Source: an uncultured Prevotellaceae bacterium (GTDB lineage Bacteria; Bacteroidota; Bacteroidia; Bacteroidales; Bacteroidaceae). From it: a DNA stretch of 44,270 bases. Shown here piece by piece: positions 32,706 to 41,099 of this stretch. The DNA lies in the NCBI GenBank assembly GCA_946407895.1, contig CAMJQA010000022.1, forward strand, positions 1 to 44,270, in the 5' to 3' direction. The notes beneath the pieces are model-generated. The model saw nothing but the letters and a program-made list of their open reading frames with translations. It made no database searches and was not told the DNA's origin. Each line of letters starts with the position of its first letter. The first letter of the stretch is position 1. Made by a program: the position numbers and the translations under genes.

Positions 32706-33572
32706 CTACTTCTCAGCCAGGTAGCAGGTCATGCTTACCTTGTCGCCGGCATCGGTGTCAGCCTTCAGCGTCAGGGCATACTGCCCCTTGCGTACGTCGA
32801 AGGTGGCCACTCCGCTCTCGAACTTGTTGCCCATGTCAGCCTCGCGCCAGCGGTAGCTGATGGTGCCCTGCGAGGCGTTCTGCCACTGCCAGGTGCCGTA
32901 GTCGTTCTCGTCGTTGGCGTAGAAGATGAAGAAGGCGCCCGAGCGGGTGAATACTATCTCGGTGACCTTCTTGTTCGTGGAGAGGGTCTCGTTGAAGGTG
33001 CCCTTGCGCTTTGCGTATTCCAGTATCTCGTTCAGGTCGCATCCGGTGAACTTCTTGCCCCCGGTGGCTTCTGCCTCGTAGGTCAGCATGGTCTCGGTCA
33101 CCTTCCACGAGCGTGAAATGGTGTTCGTGGCGTCGCTACTGGCCTTCGTGCCCAACGTTCCTTCGCCCTCGAAGACGGTTCCGTCCGGCATCTCAATGCG
33201 GATGGATACTTTGCTGCCGAGCTTGGCCGTCTGTACGGTGCAGATAATTTTGCTGTTCGGTCCGTAGATGGTGTACTTGTTGCCGTCCCAGGCAAAGGTG
33301 CCTGCGATGTAGGACACAATGTCTACCACATCACGCGTCTTGACTTCCGGGTTCACATTGAGCTGAAGCACAGCTCTGCCGCTCTCCGTGAACTCAATGT
33401 ACTTGAAGGGGATGTTTGCATCAGTGATAGTTAGTGACGCAGCCTGCTCGGCATAGGTGGGGTTCTTCAGCACGGGTGCCTTCGCGGGTTCTGGCTCGTC
33501 GTCGCCGCCACAAGCCACAAATGACATAGCCGTCAGGGCCATGCCCAATACAAATAATAGTTTCTTGCTCAT
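32706..33572 (-). CDS. Lipoprotein of unknown function, probable surface-export signal
   Basis: The 288-residue product has the signal MSKKLLFVLGMALTAMSFVA followed by Cys21 and then GGDDEPEP. Acidic residues right after the lipidated Cys resemble the lipoprotein export signal that sends Bacteroidota lipoproteins to the cell surface. The mature part is strand-rich and falls into two similar halves of about 130 residues (around TAKLGSKVSIRIEMPDG and around GQYALTLKADTDAGDKVSM), with no family I can name. Its start is 97 bp from the next gene upstream. I see no consensus promoter in that gap, so it may be co-transcribed with the outer-membrane-type protein gene. Confidence 0.8.
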   Translation of the reverse strand: MSKKLLFVLGMALTAMSFVACGGDDEPEPAKAPVLKNPTYAEQAASLTITDANIPFKYIEFTESGRAVLQLNVNPEVKTRDVVDIVSYIAGTFAWDGNKYTIYGPNSKIICTVQTAKLGSKVSIRIEMPDGTVFEGEGTLGTKASSDATNTISRSWKVTETMLTYEAEATGGKKFTGCDLNEILEYAKRKGTFNETLSTNKKVTEIVFTRSGAFFIFYANDENDYGTWQWQNASQGTISYRWREADMGNKFESGVATFDVRKGQYALTLKADTDAGDKVSMTCYLAEK

Positions 33573-33669
33573 AATAGTTTTATAGGTTATAGGTTTTACT
33601 GTGATTGTTGTTCTTGGAAATGTGTTTGCATTCTCTCTATATATTCCTACATCTCGTCAGTCCCTGAAT

Positions 33670-34446
33670 CTACAGGGCGTTGAAGAAGAGGCGGAAGCTC
33701 AGCACGGGATAGACTACAATCTTCCTGACCAGGTCGTATGCATCCTGGAAATCCTCGTCGTCGATGTGCTCCTTCTTTACCTCAGTCCATCTGCTGTCGT
33801 CTGGTGCCCAGCCCTCCAGCTTGGGCTTGCCCCAGAACTGTACACCCATGTCGAAGGCGCAGGTTACGAGCCGGCGGCTCTTTGCTACGGGGCGCCCGAA
33901 TCCGATGCCCAGGTAGGGCTTGAAGGCGGCCACCTTGGCATGGGCCTGGATGATTCCGGCCTCGTTGGGCTCAATCAGGTAGTCGTTCACCAGCAGACCC
34001 TCGTTGGGCTCCAGGTCGTAGCCCGGACCGATGCCAACCGTCAGGGGCACTTTGTTCTCGGCATCCAGGAAATTGGCCTTGCCCACATAGAAGCCGCCCG
34101 TCAGGTGGAACGACGAGGTGGGTATGGGATAGATGTCGGCCAGCAGCTTCCAGTCAGCCTCCTTCAGCTTCGTCTTCAGCTCAACGTCGCGGTGCTTGCC
34201 CTTGTTGGACGTGTAGTGTACTGTGGGGTCGAATGAGATGGCGGGCATCATGGTGAAGCCCGTGCGCACCGTCACGATTTGCGTTGCCGGGGCAGCCAGC
34301 TCCACACCGAAGCCTGTGGTTCCTACCTCGATGCCGGCCGAGAGGTGGTTGAAGACACCCAGTTTCCGGTCCACAATCTGTGAAAAGGCTGTTGCAGAGA
34401 TGATGCTGCAGGCAGCCAGCAGGATAAGTCGTTTAGTCGTTTTCAT
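33670..34446 (-). CDS. Exported protein, probably a small outer-membrane beta-barrel
   Basis: From ATG 34446 the product is 258 residues with a signal peptide MKTTKRLILLAACSIISATA ending AFSQ. The longer frame to 34482 begins before the transcription start and is excluded by the promoter at 34480-34510. The mature part has alternating short amphipathic strands with Gly-rich turns (GIEVGTTGFGVELA, YLGIGFGRP, FDMGVQFWG) and ends in an aromatic strand (YPVLSFRLFFNAL), as in outer-membrane barrels. The family is unknown to me. Confidence 0.78.
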   Translation of the reverse strand: MKTTKRLILLAACSIISATAFSQIVDRKLGVFNHLSAGIEVGTTGFGVELAAPATQIVTVRTGFTMMPAISFDPTVHYTSNKGKHRDVELKTKLKEADWKLLADIYPIPTSSFHLTGGFYVGKANFLDAENKVPLTVGIGPGYDLEPNEGLLVNDYLIEPNEAGIIQAHAKVAAFKPYLGIGFGRPVAKSRRLVTCAFDMGVQFWGKPKLEGWAPDDSRWTEVKKEHIDDEDFQDAYDLVRKIVVYPVLSFRLFFNAL

Positions 34447-34479
34447 ACAATAATGTGTTAAAGTGGTAAATAATCGCCA

Positions 34480-34510
34480 CAAAAATAGTCATTTTGCGAT
34501 AATCTACAAA
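34480..34510 (-). promoter_or_regulatory. Consensus promoter of the barrel-type protein gene
   Basis: On the minus strand TTTG (complement of 34507-34510), 19 bp, then TATTTTTG (complement of 34480-34487), a perfect consensus match. It decides the start at 34446. Confidence 0.88.
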
Positions 34511-34520
34511 GAAATTATGG

Positions 34521-34560
34521 AGAAAAAAGTAGGAAAAAGTAGGAAAAAGTAGGAAAAAGT
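34521..34560. repeat. Four tandem 10-bp repeats AGGAAAAAGT
   Basis: The unit AGGAAAAAGT occurs three times exactly (34531-34560) and once with a change (34521-34530). The array lies 11 bp upstream of the -33 box of the barrel-type gene, on its template strand as a pyrimidine run, where it could act like an upstream element of fixed helical phase. Confidence 0.85.
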
Positions 34561-34582
34561 ATTTATTAGGTAAAAAGAGAAT

Positions 34583-34619
34583 GCGCAGAGTGCTGTCCTG
34601 ACGCACACGCACTCTGCGC
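34583..34619 (-). terminator. Terminator of the ROK kinase gene
   Basis: GCGCAGAGTGC (34583-34593) and GCACTCTGCGC (34609-34619) form a perfect 11-bp stem. On the minus strand it is followed by TTCTCTTTTT. It lies 38 bp after the stop codon at 34657. Confidence 0.85.
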
Positions 34620-34656
34620 GGGATTATTAATTGATAGTTATGAATGTGTCATTTCA

Positions 34657-35619
34657 TCAGAGCTCCCAGCCCAGTGCACTTGCACCCAGCACGGCAGCGC
34701 TGGCACCGTCCAGCTCAGAGAGCAGCAGCTTGCACTTGCCCTTGAAGTTGAACAGCACGTTCTCCTCGAAAGCCTTGCGCACGGGGTTCATCAGCAGGTC
34801 GCCGGCCTTGGTGGGACCACCGAAGAAGATGATGGCCTCGGGGCTCGAGAAGTTCACGAAGTCGGCACAGGTCTTACCCAGCAGGTCGCCCGAGTATTCC
34901 ATGATTTCCTGGGCCAGCTTGTCGCCCTGGGCGGCTGCAATGCTGATGTCCTTGCTCTCCAGCTGGTCGCTGGGAATGCTGCGCAGGGTAGAGGGGGTGT
35001 TGCGGATGGCCATCCACTCGCGTGCCGTGCGGGCCATACCCGTGGCGCTGCAGTAGGCTTCCAGGCAGCCCTTGCGGCCACAGCCGCACTCGCGGGCATA
35101 CGGACCGCGCTCTACGACTACATGGCCCAGCTCGCCGGCAAAGCCGTCGCAGCCATATACCAACTGGCCGTTCACCACGATGCCGCTGCCCAGGCCGGTG
35201 CCCAGGGTTATCATGATGAAGTTCTTCATGCCCTTGGCCACGCCATAGGTCATCTCACCGATAGCGGCTGCATTGGCGTCGTTCGTCAGGGCAACGGGGA
35301 TACCCAGCTTCTCGCTGAACATGTTGGCCAGGGGCACTATGCCGGGCCACTCCAGGTTGGGAGCGTTCTCTACACTGCCGGTATAGTAGTTGCCGTTGGG
35401 CGCACCGATACCCATAGCCTGAATCTTCTCGATTCCGCCCACTTGGGTAATGATGGTTTTCAGGGCATCGCAGCAGTCGTTTACATACTGATCAGCGGTG
35501 CCGTGGCCTCTGGTCTTAACAGATACGCTGGCTACAACATTGGCCTTGCCGTCCACAATGCCAAACACGGAATTGGTACCTCCCAGGTCCAAACCGATAA
35601 CATAAGGTTTCTTTTCCAT
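34657..35619 (-). CDS. ROK-family glucokinase
   Basis: The 320-residue kinase has the phosphate loop DLGGTN (11-16), catalytic Asp114 in LTNDANAAAIGE, and the ROK zinc site GHVVVERGPYARECGCGRKGC with His166, Cys178, Cys180 and Cys185. It lacks an N-terminal helix-turn-helix, so it is a sugar kinase and not a repressor. Glucose is the likely substrate by family resemblance; other hexoses are possible. It is divergent from the lysE gene, and the shared control region carries three copies of an AAAAGTGYG box. It has its own terminator. Confidence 0.93.
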   Translation of the reverse strand: MEKKPYVIGLDLGGTNSVFGIVDGKANVVASVSVKTRGHGTADQYVNDCCDALKTIITQVGGIEKIQAMGIGAPNGNYYTGSVENAPNLEWPGIVPLANMFSEKLGIPVALTNDANAAAIGEMTYGVAKGMKNFIMITLGTGLGSGIVVNGQLVYGCDGFAGELGHVVVERGPYARECGCGRKGCLEAYCSATGMARTAREWMAIRNTPSTLRSIPSDQLESKDISIAAAQGDKLAQEIMEYSGDLLGKTCADFVNFSSPEAIIFFGGPTKAGDLLMNPVRKAFEENVLFNFKGKCKLLLSELDGASAAVLGASALGWEL

Positions 35620-35668
35620 ACAGGTGTAATATTGTTAGAGTTTTATACATTTACGAGGTTTCCTCGCA

Positions 35669-35676
35669 CAAAGGTA
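35669..35676 (-). promoter_or_regulatory. Promoter -7 box for the ROK kinase gene
   Basis: The minus strand reads TACCTTTG (complement of CAAAGGTA), 49 bp before the start codon. No TTTG occurs at the expected -33; instead the inverted AAAAGTGCG box covers that place. Confidence 0.6.
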
Positions 35677-35692
35677 GGCATTTCATTTCAGA

Positions 35693-35744
35693 TTTCCGCA
35701 CTTTTCCCTGAAAAAAGTGTGAAAACTCGAAAAAAAGTGCGAAA
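35693..35744. promoter_or_regulatory. Possible operator: three AAAAGTG(C/T)G boxes in the ROK/lysE divergent region
   Basis: TTTCCGCACTTTT (35693-35705) is the inverse of AAAAGTGCGGAAA. Direct copies lie at 35710-35724 (GAAAAAAGTGTGAAA) and 35729-35744 (GAAAAAAAGTGCGAAA), 19 bp apart. The first covers the -33 position of the ROK promoter; the last two lie over the likely lysE promoter (GAAATTTG at 35741-35748). A shared regulator is inference. Confidence 0.45.
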
Positions 35745-35757
35745 TTTGCGCCCGCAA

Positions 35758-36417
35758 ATGTGGATAGACCCTATAAATACAATAGCTCTTGTCGTGAAAG
35801 GGCTCTTAGTAGGCATTATTGCCAGCGCTCCCATGGGACCCGTGGGGGTGCTCGTTGTGCAGCGTACCCTGAACAAAGGTCGATGGTATGGTTTCGTCAC
35901 CGGGCTGGGTGCCGCCCTTAGCGATATCATTTATGCCCTCATCACCGGACTGGGCATGACCTTCGTCATGGACTTCGTCGAACGGCCCCGTACGATGATC
36001 TACCTCAAGATAGGTGGCAGCATCCTGCTGTTCCTCTTCGGGCTGTTTACCTTCTTTGCCCGTCCTGTGCCGCCTCACCATGTCAGTCATGGCAAGGGCA
36101 CCCTGGCGCATAATATGTTTACGGGCTTCCTGGTGACGTTGAGCAATCCGCTCATCATCTTCCTCTTCATGGCTCTGTTTGCGCGTTTCGAGTTCATCGA
36201 CTTCGGGCATCGCATAGAGCAGGTCTTCGGTTATCTGGCCGTCGTGGTGGGAGCGTGCCTTTGGTGGCTCGTCCTCTCGGGCGCTATCGACAAGGTGCGG
36301 GCGCGTTTCCAGATGAAGAATATTGTGCGTGTGAACCGTTTCATCGGCATGGTCGTCATGATAGCAGCTGTGATGGGGCTGGTTTATTTTTACTATATAT
36401 ATATAATAAAGGTATAG
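35758..36417 (+). CDS. LysE/RhtB-family exporter
   Basis: The product is 219 residues from ATG 35758, with six hydrophobic segments. GIIASAPMGPVGVLVVQRTLNKGRWYGF (near residues 19-46) carries the LysE signature of a Pro-Met-Gly-Pro loop followed by a basic turn, and TLSNPLIIFLF (about 128-138) is the second conserved loop. The family exports amino acids or small metabolites through the inner membrane; the substrate is not predictable. It starts a co-directional run with DUF4924, prfC, an Sua5-type gene and ClC. Possible operator boxes cover its promoter. Confidence 0.85.
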   Translation: MWIDPINTIALVVKGLLVGIIASAPMGPVGVLVVQRTLNKGRWYGFVTGLGAALSDIIYALITGLGMTFVMDFVERPRTMIYLKIGGSILLFLFGLFTFFARPVPPHHVSHGKGTLAHNMFTGFLVTLSNPLIIFLFMALFARFEFIDFGHRIEQVFGYLAVVVGACLWWLVLSGAIDKVRARFQMKNIVRVNRFIGMVVMIAAVMGLVYFYYIYIIKV

Positions 36418-36421
36418 GACT

Positions 36422-36949
36422 ATGTTTGTTGCTCAGAAGCTTCGTGCTCAGAATATCACAGGATATGTGATATATATGTTCCAGGTGGAGGATGTCATCC
36501 GGGCCTATGCACTCGATATTGACCGCATCTGCCAGGAGTATCTGCCTCGGTTCCAGCTCTCCGACGACCAGCTTCGTCAGGAACGCGAGTGGTACGAGGC
36601 GCTCATACGCATGATGCGCGAGGAGGGTGTACAGCAGGCCGGGCATGTTCAGGTCGTGCGCAATACGATTACCTTGCTCTCCGACCGTCACCAGGAACTG
36701 CTGCGCGACCCCAAGCAGCCGTTCTACGGCGCGGCCTACTACAAGGCCCTGCCCTTCATCGTAGAACTGAGGGCCCGTGGCGCTGCACGCGAGAAGGACG
36801 AGATAGAGAACTGCCTCGATGCCGTATATGGCGCCACACTCCTTAAGATGCAGGGACGCGAGCTCTCGCCCCAGACGCAGCAGGCCCTTGCACCTATAAC
36901 CCACCTGCTGGAACTCCTGGCTGAAAATTACAGAAGCGATGAACTTTGA
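36422..36949 (+). CDS. DUF4924 family protein
   Basis: The 175-residue protein starts 5 bp after the lysE stop. The opening MFVAQKLRAQNITGYVIYMF and QVEDVIRAY are what I recall as the start of DUF4924, a cytoplasmic, helix-rich family confined to Bacteroidota. The remainder is predicted helical (HQELLRDPKQPFYGAAYYKA, later IENCLDAVYGATLLKMQGRE). There is no signal or membrane segment. Function is unknown; the position before prfC may be informative if conserved elsewhere. Confidence 0.82.
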   Translation: MFVAQKLRAQNITGYVIYMFQVEDVIRAYALDIDRICQEYLPRFQLSDDQLRQEREWYEALIRMMREEGVQQAGHVQVVRNTITLLSDRHQELLRDPKQPFYGAAYYKALPFIVELRARGAAREKDEIENCLDAVYGATLLKMQGRELSPQTQQALAPITHLLELLAENYRSDEL

Positions 36950-36961
36950 ACCTTCATATAT

Positions 36962-38536
36962 ATGAACCAAGAAATAGAAAGAAGAAGAACCTTTGCCATC
37001 ATCTCTCACCCAGATGCCGGTAAGACCACCCTCACCGAGAAGCTCCTGCTCTTTGGCGGACAGATTCAGGTGGCTGGTGCAGTTAAGAGCAACAAGATTA
37101 AGAAAACGGCTACCAGCGACTGGATGGAGATAGAGAAACAGCGCGGTATATCCGTCACCACCTCCGTCATGGAGTTCGACTACGAGGGTTACAAGGTGAA
37201 CATACTCGATACGCCTGGTCACCAGGACTTTGCCGAGGATACGTTCCGCACCCTTACAGCTGTGGATAGCGCCATCATCGTGGTGGACGGCGCCAAGGGT
37301 GTGGAGGCGCAGACGCGTAAGCTCATGACCGTCTGCCGCATGAGGAAGACGCCCGTCATCATCTTCATCAATAAGATGGATCGCGAGGGTAAGGACCCCT
37401 TCGACCTGCTCGATGAGCTGGAGGAGGAACTCCAGATTCAGGTGCGTCCGCTTTCCTGGCCCATCAACCAGGGTGCCAAGTTCAAGGGCGTCTTTAACAT
37501 CTACGAGCAGAAGCTGAACCTCTTCACCCCCGACAAGCAGCGCGTGACGGAGAAGGTGGAGGTGGACGTCGATAGCCCGGCCCTGGATGATTTCGTGGGC
37601 GAACAGGATGCCACTAAGCTGCGCGAGGACCTGGAGCTGGTGGATGGTGTCTATCCCGAATTCGACGTGCAGACCTATCTCGATGCCCAGGTGGCCCCTG
37701 TCTTCTTCGGTTCTGCCCTGAATAACTTCGGTGTGCAGGAACTGCTCGACTGCTTTGTCCGCATAGCACCCTATCCCCGTCCCACTCAGGCTGAGGAACG
37801 TATCGTGTCGCCCGATGAGCCTAAGTTCACGGGCTTCATCTTCAAGATAACGGCCAACATCGACCCCAACCACCGTTCCTGCATCGCCTTCTGCAAGGTC
37901 TGCTCGGGACGTTTCCAGCGCAATGCACCCTATCTGCATGTCCGCAATGGCAAGACGCTGCGCTTCAGCAGTCCCACCCAGTTCATGGCGCAGCGCAAGG
38001 AGACCATCGACGAGGCATGGCCCGGCGATATAGTGGGCCTGCCGGACAACGGCATCTTCAAGATAGGCGATACGCTCACCGAGGGCGAGCAACTGCACTT
38101 CCGCGGACTGCCCTCCTTCTCGCCCGAGATGTTCAAGTACATCGAGAATGCCGACCCCATGAAGACCAAGCAGCTCGAGAAGGGCATCAGCCAGCTGATG
38201 GACGAGGGCGTGGCCCAGCTGTTCATCAACCAGTTCAACGGGCGTAAGATAATAGGCACGGTGGGTCAGCTGCAGTTCGAGGTCATCCAGTACCGGCTCG
38301 AGAACGAGTACAATGCCCGCTGCCGTTGGGAGGCTGCCAGTCTCTACAAGGCTTGCTGGGTGGAGTGCGAACCGGGTTACGAGAGCGAGCTGGAGAACTT
38401 CAAGAAGCGCAAGTATCAGTATATGGCCCGCGACCGCGAGGGACGCGATGTCTTCCTGGCCGACAGCAGCTACGTGCTCACCATGGCGCAGCAGGACTTC
38501 AAGCATCTGCGCTTCCACTTCACCAGCGAGTTCTGA
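36962..38536 (+). CDS. prfC: Peptide chain release factor 3
   Basis: The 524-residue GTPase recycles RF1 and RF2 from the ribosome after termination. G-motifs are intact: SHPDAGKTT (15-23), the switch I region with [19 protein letters not shown] and NKMD. The length and the RF3-specific C-terminal domain (with [20 protein letters not shown] and GQLQFEV) separate it from EF-G. It follows DUF4924 by 12 bp and precedes the Sua5-type gene by 29 bp. A long open frame on the opposite strand is a shadow. Confidence 0.97.
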   Translation: MNQEIERRRTFAIISHPDAGKTTLTEKLLLFGGQIQVAGAVKSNKIKKTATSDWMEIEKQRGISVTTSVMEFDYEGYKVNILDTPGHQDFAEDTFRTLTAVDSAIIVVDGAKGVEAQTRKLMTVCRMRKTPVIIFINKMDREGKDPFDLLDELEEELQIQVRPLSWPINQGAKFKGVFNIYEQKLNLFTPDKQRVTEKVEVDVDSPALDDFVGEQDATKLREDLELVDGVYPEFDVQTYLDAQVAPVFFGSALNNFGVQELLDCFVRIAPYPRPTQAEERIVSPDEPKFTGFIFKITANIDPNHRSCIAFCKVCSGRFQRNAPYLHVRNGKTLRFSSPTQFMAQRKETIDEAWPGDIVGLPDNGIFKIGDTLTEGEQLHFRGLPSFSPEMFKYIENADPMKTKQLEKGISQLMDEGVAQLFINQFNGRKIIGTVGQLQFEVIQYRLENEYNARCRWEAASLYKACWVECEPGYESELENFKKRKYQYMARDREGRDVFLADSSYVLTMAQQDFKHLRFHFTSEF

Positions 38537-38565
38537 ACCCATCAATCCCATCAATTCCATTCTCA

Positions 38566-39144
38566 ATGACTCAGAAAGATATTGCAGAAGATATACGCCA
38601 GACAGTAGAGACACTACGCCGCGGCGGCTTGATACTTTATCCCACCGACACCATTTGGGGCATCGGGTGCGATGCTTCCAATGCCGATGCCGTGCGGCGT
38701 GTCTATGAACTGAAGCAGCGCGATGACAGCAAGGCCCTCATCTGCCTCGTGGACAGTGCCGGACGCATGCAGCGCTATCTGCGCCATGTGCCCGATGTGG
38801 CTTGGGACCTCATCGAGTATGCCGAGAAGCCACTGACGCTGATACTCGACGGTGCCGTCAACCTGGCACCCAACCTCATTGCTGCCGATGGCAGTATAGG
38901 CATGCGGGTGACCCGCGAAGCCATCAGCCACGAACTGTGCTACCGGTTCCAGAAGGCCATCGTGAGCACCAGTGCCAACCTCAGCGGAGAACCCTCGCCG
39001 GCCAACTTCACCGAGGTGTCGCCCCAGATTATTCAGGGTGTTGACTACGTGATGAAGTGCCGCCAGAACGACCTCTCGAAGGCAAAGCCCAGTCAGATTA
39101 TCAAGCTTGGCATAGACGGCCAGGTTCAGATTATCCGCAAGTAG
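38566..39144 (+). CDS. Threonylcarbamoyl-AMP synthase (Sua5/YciO/YrdC family)
   Basis: From ATG 38566 the product is 192 residues, a single YrdC domain. GGLILYPTDTIWGIGCDA (20-37) is the start of the fold with the conserved YPTDTxxG; KQRDDSKAL matches the KxR..KP region with a Ser in place of Pro-like residues, and SIGMRV and STSANLSGEPSP complete the ATP/threonine pocket. The enzyme makes the precursor for t6A37 in ANN-decoding tRNAs. It lacks the C-terminal Sua5 domain. A YciO-type paralogue cannot be excluded. The ClC gene starts 5 bp after the stop. Confidence 0.88.
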   Translation: MTQKDIAEDIRQTVETLRRGGLILYPTDTIWGIGCDASNADAVRRVYELKQRDDSKALICLVDSAGRMQRYLRHVPDVAWDLIEYAEKPLTLILDGAVNLAPNLIAADGSIGMRVTREAISHELCYRFQKAIVSTSANLSGEPSPANFTEVSPQIIQGVDYVMKCRQNDLSKAKPSQIIKLGIDGQVQIIRK

Positions 39145-39149
39145 CAAGT

Positions 39150-40937
39150 ATGACAGCCCGTGATTTTTATGCTTATATCCTGCGCTGGCGTCGCCGCCAC
39201 CTCAGCGACAACCAGTTTATGCTCATCATCAGTTTCTTCGTGGGCATCTTCACCGCCCTTGCCGGACTGCTGCTGAAGTGGCTCATCGCGCAGATTGAAG
39301 AACTGCTCACCCACGAGTTTGTGGTTACGGGCGGCAACTGGCTCTACCTCGTCTATCCCGTCATAGGCATCTATCTGACGATGCTCTTCATCCGCTATGT
39401 CGTCCGGGACGACATCAGTCACGGTGTCACCAAGATACTCTTCGCCATAGCCCGCAAGCAGAGCAAGATACGGCTCCACAATACATGGTCGTCGGTGGTG
39501 GCCAGTGCCATCACCATCGGTTTTGGCGGCAGCGTGGGTGCCGAGGCACCTATCGTACTTACCGGCAGTGCCATTGGCAGTAACCTGGGACGTGCCTTCC
39601 ACCTCAGCAATAAGCAGATGATGCTCCTGGTGGGGTGCGGCGCGGCGGGTGCCGTGGCAGGTATCTTCAAGGCCCCCATCGCCGGTCTGGTCTTCGTGCT
39701 GGAGGTTCTCATGATAGACCTTACGATGACCAGCCTCCTGCCCCTGCTTGTCAGTTGTGTCACGGCAGCGGGCCTCACCTTTGCCGTCTCGGGCACCAAC
39801 CCCGTGTTTGAGTTTCATCTGCAGGATGCCTTTGTGGTGAACCGCATCCCGGCCTATATGCTCCTGGGCATCACCTGTGGCCTGGTGGCCCTCTACTTCA
39901 CACGCACCATGAACTGGTTCGAGGGCATCTTCCGGCGTCTGGGCGGCCGCTACCGCAGGTTCCTGCTGGGTGGCGTGGTCCTCAGCCTGCTTATCTTCCT
40001 GTTGCCGTCCCTCTACGGCGAGGGTTACGACCTCATCTCCTTGCTGCTCAATGGCGATGGCGAGGACGAGTGGGCTACCGCTATGGACCGTTCGCTCTTC
40101 TATGGCCATCCCGAGTGGCTGTTGGGCTATCTGGTCCTTATCATCCTGTTCAAGGTATTCGCCTCCACGGCTACTAATGGCGGTGGCGGTTGCGGCGGTA
40201 TCTTCGCACCCAGCCTCTTCCTGGGCTGCGTCAGCGGCTTTGTCTTCAGTCGCCTCTGGAATGACTATGATGTGCTTGATCTCTCAGTGCCCGAGCGTAA
40301 CTTTGCCATGCTGGGCATGTGCGGCCTCATGAGCGGGGTCATGCATGCTCCGCTCACGGGTATCTTCCTCATTGCCGAACTGACGGGCGGCTATGCCCTG
40401 TTCATGCCCCTCATGATAGTGGCGGTGGGTTCCTATCTGACCATCAAGGTCTTCGAGCCTCACAGCATCTATGCCATGCGGCTGGCACAGCGCGGCGAAC
40501 TGCTCACCCATCACACCGACCATGCCATCCTGACGCTGCTGAGCATGGACAGCGTCATTCAGCATTATGACGAGGTGCTCTATCCCGACCAGACGCTGGC
40601 CGATGTGGCCCGCCAGGTGGCCGACAGCAAGAATCATGTCTTCCCCGTCGTGAACCGTCAGATGCAGTTCATTGGGGCTGTTTATCTCGATGATATCCGG
40701 CATCTCATCTTCCGCACGGAGCTATACCGCCAGTTCCAGGTCTCGCAGCTGATGAAGCAGCCCGAGGCCACGTTAACCATAAACGATAGCATGGATGTGG
40801 TTGTATCCGTCTTCGACCGCACCCGTGCATGGACATTGCCTGTTGTGGACGGTCAGGGTGTCTTTGTGGGCTTTATTCGCAAGAGCACTATTCTCACCCA
40901 CTACCGTCAGGTCCTGGCCGACTTCTCTCAAGACTAA
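39150..40937 (+). CDS. ClC-family chloride channel/transporter with CBS pair
   Basis: From ATG 39150 the protein is 595 residues. The membrane part has the gating glutamate Glu132 in GSVGAEAP (127-134) and GGCGGIFAPSLFLG near residue 350, both typical of ClC. The position equal to the E. coli internal proton glutamate (Glu203) appears as Val: residues read LEVLM, Glu185-Val186. The C-terminal 130 residues form a pair of CBS domains (DQTLADVARQVADSKNHVFPVV and INDSMDVVVSVFD), probably nucleotide-sensing. It is the last gene of the plus run; a direct repeat and a strong hairpin follow. Confidence 0.93.
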   Translation: MTARDFYAYILRWRRRHLSDNQFMLIISFFVGIFTALAGLLLKWLIAQIEELLTHEFVVTGGNWLYLVYPVIGIYLTMLFIRYVVRDDISHGVTKILFAIARKQSKIRLHNTWSSVVASAITIGFGGSVGAEAPIVLTGSAIGSNLGRAFHLSNKQMMLLVGCGAAGAVAGIFKAPIAGLVFVLEVLMIDLTMTSLLPLLVSCVTAAGLTFAVSGTNPVFEFHLQDAFVVNRIPAYMLLGITCGLVALYFTRTMNWFEGIFRRLGGRYRRFLLGGVVLSLLIFLLPSLYGEGYDLISLLLNGDGEDEWATAMDRSLFYGHPEWLLGYLVLIILFKVFASTATNGGGGCGGIFAPSLFLGCVSGFVFSRLWNDYDVLDLSVPERNFAMLGMCGLMSGVMHAPLTGIFLIAELTGGYALFMPLMIVAVGSYLTIKVFEPHSIYAMRLAQRGELLTHHTDHAILTLLSMDSVIQHYDEVLYPDQTLADVARQVADSKNHVFPVVNRQMQFIGAVYLDDIRHLIFRTELYRQFQVSQLMKQPEATLTINDSMDVVVSVFDRTRAWTLPVVDGQGVFVGFIRKSTILTHYRQVLADFSQD

Positions 40938-40939
40938 GC

Positions 40940-40985
40940 CGGCTTTCAGCCTCGCTCACATGTTATTGGTCGGCTTTCAGCCTCG
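40940..40985. repeat. Direct repeat CGGCTTTCAGCCTCG (two copies)
   Basis: The 15-bp sequence occurs at 40940-40954 and 40971-40985, offset by 31 bp, right after the ClC stop codon. Each copy contains a small hairpin (GGCT, TTC, AGCC). I do not recognise the family. Confidence 0.7.
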
Positions 40986-41033
40986 AAATGAGCAAAAAAA
41001 TAGGGTTAAAAATTGGTTAAGAAATACAAACAT

Positions 41034-41069
41034 TAAGCCCGGGTCTGACAAGCATCAGGCCCGGGCTTA
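41034..41069. terminator. Bidirectional terminator between ClC and the OadA-like gene
   Basis: TAAGCCCGGGTCTGA and TCAGGCCCGGGCTTA pair over 15 bp (one T-G) around a 6-nt loop, 41034-41069. It lies between convergent genes. On the minus strand a second small hairpin (AGCCCTCT with AGAGGCT, 41078-41100) comes first. Confidence 0.8.
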
Positions 41070-41099
41070 GTTTACTGAAGCCTCTGTAACGTAGAGGGC

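Noticed and set aside
36356..38614. Very long open frame on the minus strand opposite prfC
   Set aside because: It mirrors the codons of a well-supported plus-strand release factor gene. Its translation is repetitive in Leu, Glu and His with no family motifs, as expected for an antisense shadow in GC-rich DNA.
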